From contig JAQQWL010000002.1 in the NCBI GenBank assembly GCA_038363925.1, positions 2,976,001 through 3,040,000 on the forward strand: 64,000 bases of DNA, given 5' to 3'. Source of the stretch: Apiospora phragmitis (taxonomy: Eukaryota; Ascomycota; Sordariomycetes; Amphisphaeriales; Apiosporaceae). Position numbers and translations under genes: made by a program. Shown piece after piece: positions 58,901 to 64,000 of this stretch. The stretch's first letter is position 1, and every line of letters starts with the position of its first letter. The notes beneath the pieces are model-generated. The model had not been told where the DNA came from and made no database searches. It worked only from the letters and a program-made list of their open reading frames with translations.

Positions 58901-61900
58901 TCAGTTCCTCCCAAGCATTCTACTCAGTCGATTGCCTCGTAAGGTTGAATTTTGTCTCGAGAAAGGTGGAAGCATGGGTGACTCAGTAGCGCTATGCGGA
59001 CTCCCTGGCGAGAGACTTGCAGTGTCGGCCACGGGTGATGCATTGCTTGGCTTCACGTCGTAAGTTTTATTGAGGCTCCCCAGGATCATTTTGTACACGT
59101 CACCGGACACTGGCTCATGGTCGATCACGTCCCTGGATATACAAAGTCAGCACGACATAAAGGAGTAGCAGCAGCTTGGGCCTCTTACAGTATCTTATAT
59201 TTACTCTCAAGGTCGTCATCTAACCCTTCAAGCCTCCCTACCCCTGCTTGACCGAAGGAGACAAATTCAATGCTGAACCATCGAAGATTGGAAAACTTCT
59301 TGCTTATAGCGTCGTCGCGAAGGAATTCGACGATGGATGTTTCCACATCCTGAAGTGAGTAGGTGCCCTCCCATATGCCATCGGTGAAAACAATGAGCGT
59401 CATGGGCTTAGAAGTATCCTTAAGATACTCTTGGAAGATTTGGCCGAGAATCATAGCCATATCCGTACGAACCATCTGAGGATCCTGAGGTCTCAGTGCT
59501 TCGTCCCGTGCTTGTCGAATTTCTCTAACAATTTTCTCGCAGGAGCATTGCTAGTGTTATGACCTTTTCCGAGGGTGAACTCGATATCAAGACCGTCTTT
59601 ATCAAGTCTTCCGATCATGCTTGCAAGGGTTTCGAGAGCAATCCTCATGGCTGGCCAATATGGTCTCATTGACCCTCCGTTATCAATGACGAACTTCTAG
59701 AAGTTTGCGAGTTGTCAGTATCAAAAAATCAGAATGCGTGACAAGGAGCTATTTCTTACAATATCTCTATTCACAAGAAAAGAGCTCAGATACTTGTCGT
59801 TTCCACCCAGCAAGTGTTTCAAAAGGCTCTTTTTCCGAATGGATTCAAGTTGGCGGCAAATGGACCAGTTGGGATCAAGCTGAAACTGCGTTGGCAGACC
59901 GTCGAATCCGTTTCGAGTATTAGTGCGAGGCACCCTTTCACCTTGACTTGATGATGGCGGAGACGTAGTAGTAATGTACAGGCCGCCCAATCCCTCTGTT
60001 GACTGAGGCCGGGTTCTGTTCTTGGGTGGTGTACCGGGTATGTATGACTTGTTTCTCAGCGTCGTCTGATCCTGGGCAAACCCGGCATTAGGATCACCAT
60101 GAGTTTTTATGGAATCCTGCATTGACAAGGCGCCTGCATGTGCTCTCTGAGTAGTGGCTTCTATCTTAGGTGTCGTTGCCTCTTCCAAGGGTTGGTACTC
60201 TTTTGGTTGGCCCTCCAGACTGTTGTCGGGCATTAACTCAGGCGACTCGACTTGGTGTTCGCCAATAACAATTTCCGGTGGAAGGGAAGCCTGGGGAGCG
60301 TTTTCATTCCTCCGCTCTCTCAGGGATGTGCGACTGGCCTTTCCGGGGCAGGGCTTGGTCGCAATTCTCTCGTAAAAACGCCAGACGTCGGTTGCGTCGT
60401 GGCAAAACTTGGCTTACCCATCCTCGTCGACAAATGCGAAGATGTACCAATATGATCTCTGCGAGGAAGTCTCATGCTCTTCTTTGCTTGTCGCAGGAGC
60501 TCCGACTTGTTCCGTCTGGTAGATTGATGGCTACTATGCGTCAACATTGCCCCTGATATTCGGTCGCCGACACCCTGGTTCAGAGATATTTGCGCTTTCA
60601 CCGTGTCACCTTCACCATCTATGTTAGTCAGGAGCTCTGCCTCTTCTTCGACTTGGCGTATTGCATTCTTGATGTCATCACTGAGCGGCCTCAAGTTTCC
60701 CCGGTCTGCTTGGAGTGCATGAGTACTTCTGGCAGCAGCAATACCCTCGGCAAACCTGAAGATCAGTTCGCACGACGGTATTCGTTGCTGAGGTTCCCTT
60801 CGAAGCATCTCGTCATCAATAAGATCCAGGATCTTAGGAGTTATTGAGTCTGATTTTCGTACAGAACTTCGAAGGTGACTGTGCCAATCCGTCACAGCCC
60901 TGAGAATCTCATGGCCATCGTGGAAAGCGTCGGCGGCAGTTGGCTGCCTCTCTGATTGAGGGGAGCGCAGTTTGTTGATGGCATTCTGGCGAAGCTTTTC
61001 GTAAACGGACACACCTTGGCGGCCAAGTATAACCCATGTGGCAGCAACAGAGAACACACACCCCAGCGACCAAATATCAATTTTCTGAGTGTAATCAGTC
61101 AGAGTGCCGCCGGCGCGGGTACGGCGTCTTCTGTCCGTCTCTGGAGCTCCTTTATTTGAAACGAATTGTTAGCTTAACTTCGGACTTGTCGGAATGAACT
61201 AAACCCCTTACCATAAGTCTCCGTGAGACCTGTCAATATTGCTTTAGGCTCTGAGCCAGTCTCATCCTTCAAGCTGAATTTAGCAAAGCCAAGATCAGCG
61301 AGCTTGAACTCATCACGGACACGTAGTATATTGTCCGGTTTGATATCAGCATGCCACCTGTACTTGTCAGCTGCATCATCCATCTACCATATAATAACAA
61401 GGCTTACCCATGATACCTCACCGAATCACCACGGTCTCGGTGTGCCTCTAGGTTGTGAATCCTCTCCACTGCTGCCGCTACTTTGGACAGGGCTTCCCAA
61501 AATTCAACAATGGTTTCAAAGACGCCAGGAGGGTCTTTTGGAGAGAAGAACAGCTCTTCCAGATCAAGGTCGCCGAATTCCAAGAGTAGATTCCATGTAC
61601 GGTCAACTCCTTGACCATCAATCTCTTCATCAACTTCGTATTCGCCCAAGTATTGGACCATGCCCGCTAAACCCTCGACTGCTGAGTAGTTTAGCTTCTC
61701 TCGATTGAAAACATGCTTGTATTCACTCGTGAAAGTCTTCAAGGCCATCGAGTAGCACTGCCCACATATCAGCCGGGGGATGATCACTTTGCAGCATGAT
61801 GTCAGGGAGCAATTACCTTTCCATACAGAGGGTCGTTATACTCTGAACGCTTCAGTCTATCCTGGAGTCCCAGCGACAGGAATCTATCTTGTACCGAAAC

Positions 61901-62548
61901 CTGCCACACCTTGGCTGTCCCGCCTTTGTTGTTGATCAATTGACGCCTGCAAAAGGGGCTGATCCATCTGCCTTTTTGCCGGTCCGAGTAGACTGTGGGC
62001 GTATGCAAGTCCATCACAACATGCTGGAACATGAACCTCATGTCGTCGAAGTTGCTGACTAATTTGTTGACGTCCGAAGCAGAACCTGGGAGCTCCTCCT
62101 TAAGCGTATCTAGATTAGACAGTCGCTCATTCGACAGGTTCCCGTCAGTGATGCCATATCTTTGGAAAGTATGTATCAAAGAACCGCAATCGAGATTCAG
62201 TAGGATGGCAAAGACAATATAGCAACGCCGGTCGCCCTTGCCCAAATCGCTGGCCCCGAAGCGGCCAGGCTGATTGCGCATATGGTAAACACTGTCTTGC
62301 GCAGCGCTTAGCAGCGCAGCAGCGTTGGTTTGCCCTGTTTGCCCATCTATCAGGAGCATCCACTTGATTATCTCGGCTGTGTGGTAGAAGTATTTGGTGC
62401 AGCAATGTGTAACCCATTCTCCATTTTCGCTATCTGGTCGAAGACAAACCCCTTGGGATTTCGCATTATGCCAGTGGCAAGCACGGTATTTCCATTCGCT
62501 ATTTAATTTTGCCTTGAAGGTGTCGAGGATTGAGGTCTGTCCCGCCAT
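58901..62548 (-). CDS. Kinase-vWA fusion protein: N-terminal unknown domain, protein kinase-like domain, C-terminal von Willebrand A-type domain
   Basis: Predicted exons: 61817-62548, 61408-61757, 61212-61357, 60418-61149, 59760-60316, 59189-59696, 58901-59132; about 1085 aa. The intron 60317-60417 is least sure, but phases agree across the gene. Residues ~1-244 are an unrecognised domain. The kinase domain has YHGWHADIKPDNIL (the catalytic loop with HAD for HRD), KLADLGFAKF (DLG for DFG), APE and KIDIWSLGCVFS. A polar linker (SPPSSSQGERVPRT) leads to a vWA domain starting KFVIDNGGSMRPYWPAM (MIDAS-like, DNGGS for DxSxS) and continuing MTLIVFTDGIWEG. At 59531-59534 one A is missing: the frame must shift before IVREIRQARDEALRPQDPQM. 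It may act as a signalling protein; no partner is known from this window. Confidence 0.8.
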
Positions 62549-63744
62549 TGCGGTTGTTGCTTGGGATAAGGAATGCAGCGGGCGCCAAGCGGTTCGCAGT
62601 TATGGAGGAGTGAGACAAGGTACCTAGATAAGGACTTAATCGACAAGAGTGAGATGAGCTTGACAAAATCTCAATTAGATTCGCAGTGAACAGTTATCGC
62701 AGGCTGGGAATCTAATGTTGATTCCAGACTTTGTTGGACTCCACAAGAGGACAGAAGAGGTATGTAATCAGTAGCAACGATGGACACTTGCAGAAATCAG
62801 CTGATGGAAGCCTTCTACAGCGTGCCCGGCACCTATTACTCAAATTCTCTCCCTATTACTCACATTCAGCTTGGACGTTCTGGGGGGCAGCCACTTCAGT
62901 ACAGCAGCTGTGTTGTCCTCCAAGTCTTGCAGCCTCCCCAGTCCCCAGGGCCTGCAGCATCAACCATACCTACCTACCTCCTACTTAGGTATACTCGGTA
63001 TAGGTACCTCCAACTCCCGACCTCGAGTCCAACAAAAAAGGCAAAGTACATGATGATCTGTCACTATACCTGGTCTTTCACCAAGCCTCATTCATGATCG
63101 TGAGCCCCGCATGGTTTGTCCATTTTAAGCCGCGACTTCACCACTGCGTACAGGCCCCCCCTTAACCATCCCCAACTTCGAAGGATCCCGACGAGCAGCG
63201 AGCTACCTCATTCAGTGTAAAATCCTTTCGCGAAGGCAGTGCAGTATGTACAAATAAATGCCGGCGTTCGCGTTCCATTCGCTGCTTGCGCTTCCAGATG
63301 CATATGTGTTGTAATTGATGTACATATATGTTACAGCCTGCTTCTAGGGCAGCTACCAGCGCGGCTGTTCATGGGGTGCCATTGGCTCCTGCCGCTTCAG
63401 CCCCTAGATTATTGTCTTACTCGAGACAGGTCGCTAACGGGTTGCTACTCTGGTTGGCCAGCATCGCACAGTGCTACACTGTAGGTAACCATTGTTCCCC
63501 TCTCGTGAGGCTTAAGTCAGCTTTTCGGGGTCTAATCAGATCCCATGAACATGACACAACACAAACTAGCAGTCATCAGGCTTTTCTTTCGAGATCATTG
63601 AGAATCGCATTTGTACTGAAACACACTTGTTAGGTACTTTACATGAAGTACTCCCACAGACACATGTACCGTGTTGCTCTCCCTTGTGCGCGCCAAGTCT
63701 GACACTCCCATCAGACGACCACGCCATATTATTGTGGTGATTCT
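62549..63744. other. Intergenic, about 1.2 kb
   Basis: Promoter of the kinase-vWA gene and 3' end of the edge gene. No domain-bearing frame; a CTACCTACC pyrimidine-rich stretch near 62966-62985. Confidence 0.4.
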
Positions 63745-63957
63745 CTATTTTTCGTTGTAAGGCAGCAACGGTCGAGGCGGCATGAGAAGCTGCTTGATCC
63801 TACCATGCCAGCCTTGAATCTCGTGGGGAGGGTAAGAGCGCATATGCGGGGTTTCATTCTCACTCGCCCACCCTCTCTGCAACGCCTTCCTTCCAACCCA
63901 AGCGCCAAGCCCAGTGAGAAAGGTCAATGGGATGGTAACTTGAAGCCATCTTACCAT
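63745..63957 (-). CDS. Small predicted membrane protein, unrecognised; 5' end may lie beyond the edge
   Basis: 70 aa from ATG at 63957: MVRWLQVTIPLTFLTGLGAW is a likely transmembrane or mitochondrial-inner-membrane segment. It is followed by a basic stretch (GRKALQRGW) and a Pro-rich C-terminus (HGRIKQLLMPPRPLLPYNEK). The size and layout resemble small subunits or assembly factors of respiratory complexes, but I cannot name it. The sequence ATGGTAAGA at the start also looks like a splice donor, so the true exon may begin elsewhere. Confidence 0.45.
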   Translation of the reverse strand: MVRWLQVTIPLTFLTGLGAWVGRKALQRGWASENETPHMRSYPPHEIQGWHGRIKQLLMPPRPLLPYNEK

Positions 63958-64000
63958 TGCCGTCTCAGAGAACGAGCCACCCGGGCTGTCGGCGCCCTGG

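Overview
The window is nuclear DNA of a filamentous ascomycete (Pezizomycotina, most likely a sordariomycete). The evidence is short GT-AG introns of 44-101 bp, fungal families (6PF2K/FBPase-2, V-ATPase subunit B, PaxU-like hydrolase, GH28, fungal amidoligase, HET-NACHT-WD40), secreted and GPI-anchored proteins, and an AT-rich block of transposons carrying the C-to-T/G-to-A wear of repeat-induced point mutation (RIP).

Positions 1 to about 18,990 form a RIP-degraded heterochromatin-like block. It holds two minus-strand Ty3/gypsy LTR retrotransposons. The first runs off the left edge and ends in an LTR at 5905-6589. The second is complete at 8079-15788, with two 651-bp LTRs and an ATAGT target duplication on both sides. 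Between them lies a 1.5-kb relic of unknown origin. To the right (about 16103-18731) is a decayed HET-NACHT-WD40 incompatibility-type NLR gene. Its HET, NACHT and post-NACHT parts stay in one frame for 1.7 kb and are broken only by stop codons. It ends in a single WD40 unit plus the family tail.

From 19 kb the DNA has normal composition. After about 2.6 kb without clear genes come: a conserved protein of unknown function (21664-22703, -), a GPI-anchored protein (23489-24475, +), a secreted Gly-rich protein (25462-26789, +), an F-box/ankyrin protein (27506-28777, +), an amidoligase-like protein (29266-30369, -), a PaxU/TMEM53-type hydrolase (30958-31851, -), a pepsin-like aspartic protease (33577-35148, +), 6-phosphofructo-2-kinase/fructose-2,6-bisphosphatase (37977-39462, +), DPH1 (40059-41499, -), an amino-acid/choline-type permease (42619-44360, +), an unknown protein (44796-45607, -), an intron-containing tRNA-Lys-like gene (46382-46503, +), a secreted aldose 1-epimerase (46827-48127, -), V-ATPase subunit B (50662-52449, -), HMG-CoA lyase (53281-54466, -), a DUF1624/HGSNAT-like membrane protein (55230-56822, +), a GH28 glycosidase (57073-58498, -), a kinase-vWA fusion protein (58901-62548, -), and a small membrane protein at the right edge (63745-63957, -). 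Except for general primary metabolism (PFK-2, HMG-CoA lyase) and housekeeping (DPH1, V-ATPase), the genes form no obvious pathway or biosynthetic cluster.

A recurring oddity is single-base frame breaks in otherwise well conserved genes (21.83, 34.37, 39.13, 43.94, 47.00, 48.08, 54.06, 57.2-57.6 and 59.53 kb). Most are one G/C missing or added in a short homopolymer. In housekeeping genes such as HMG-CoA lyase and PFK-2 this points first to sequence or assembly error, so these genes are annotated as probably functional.
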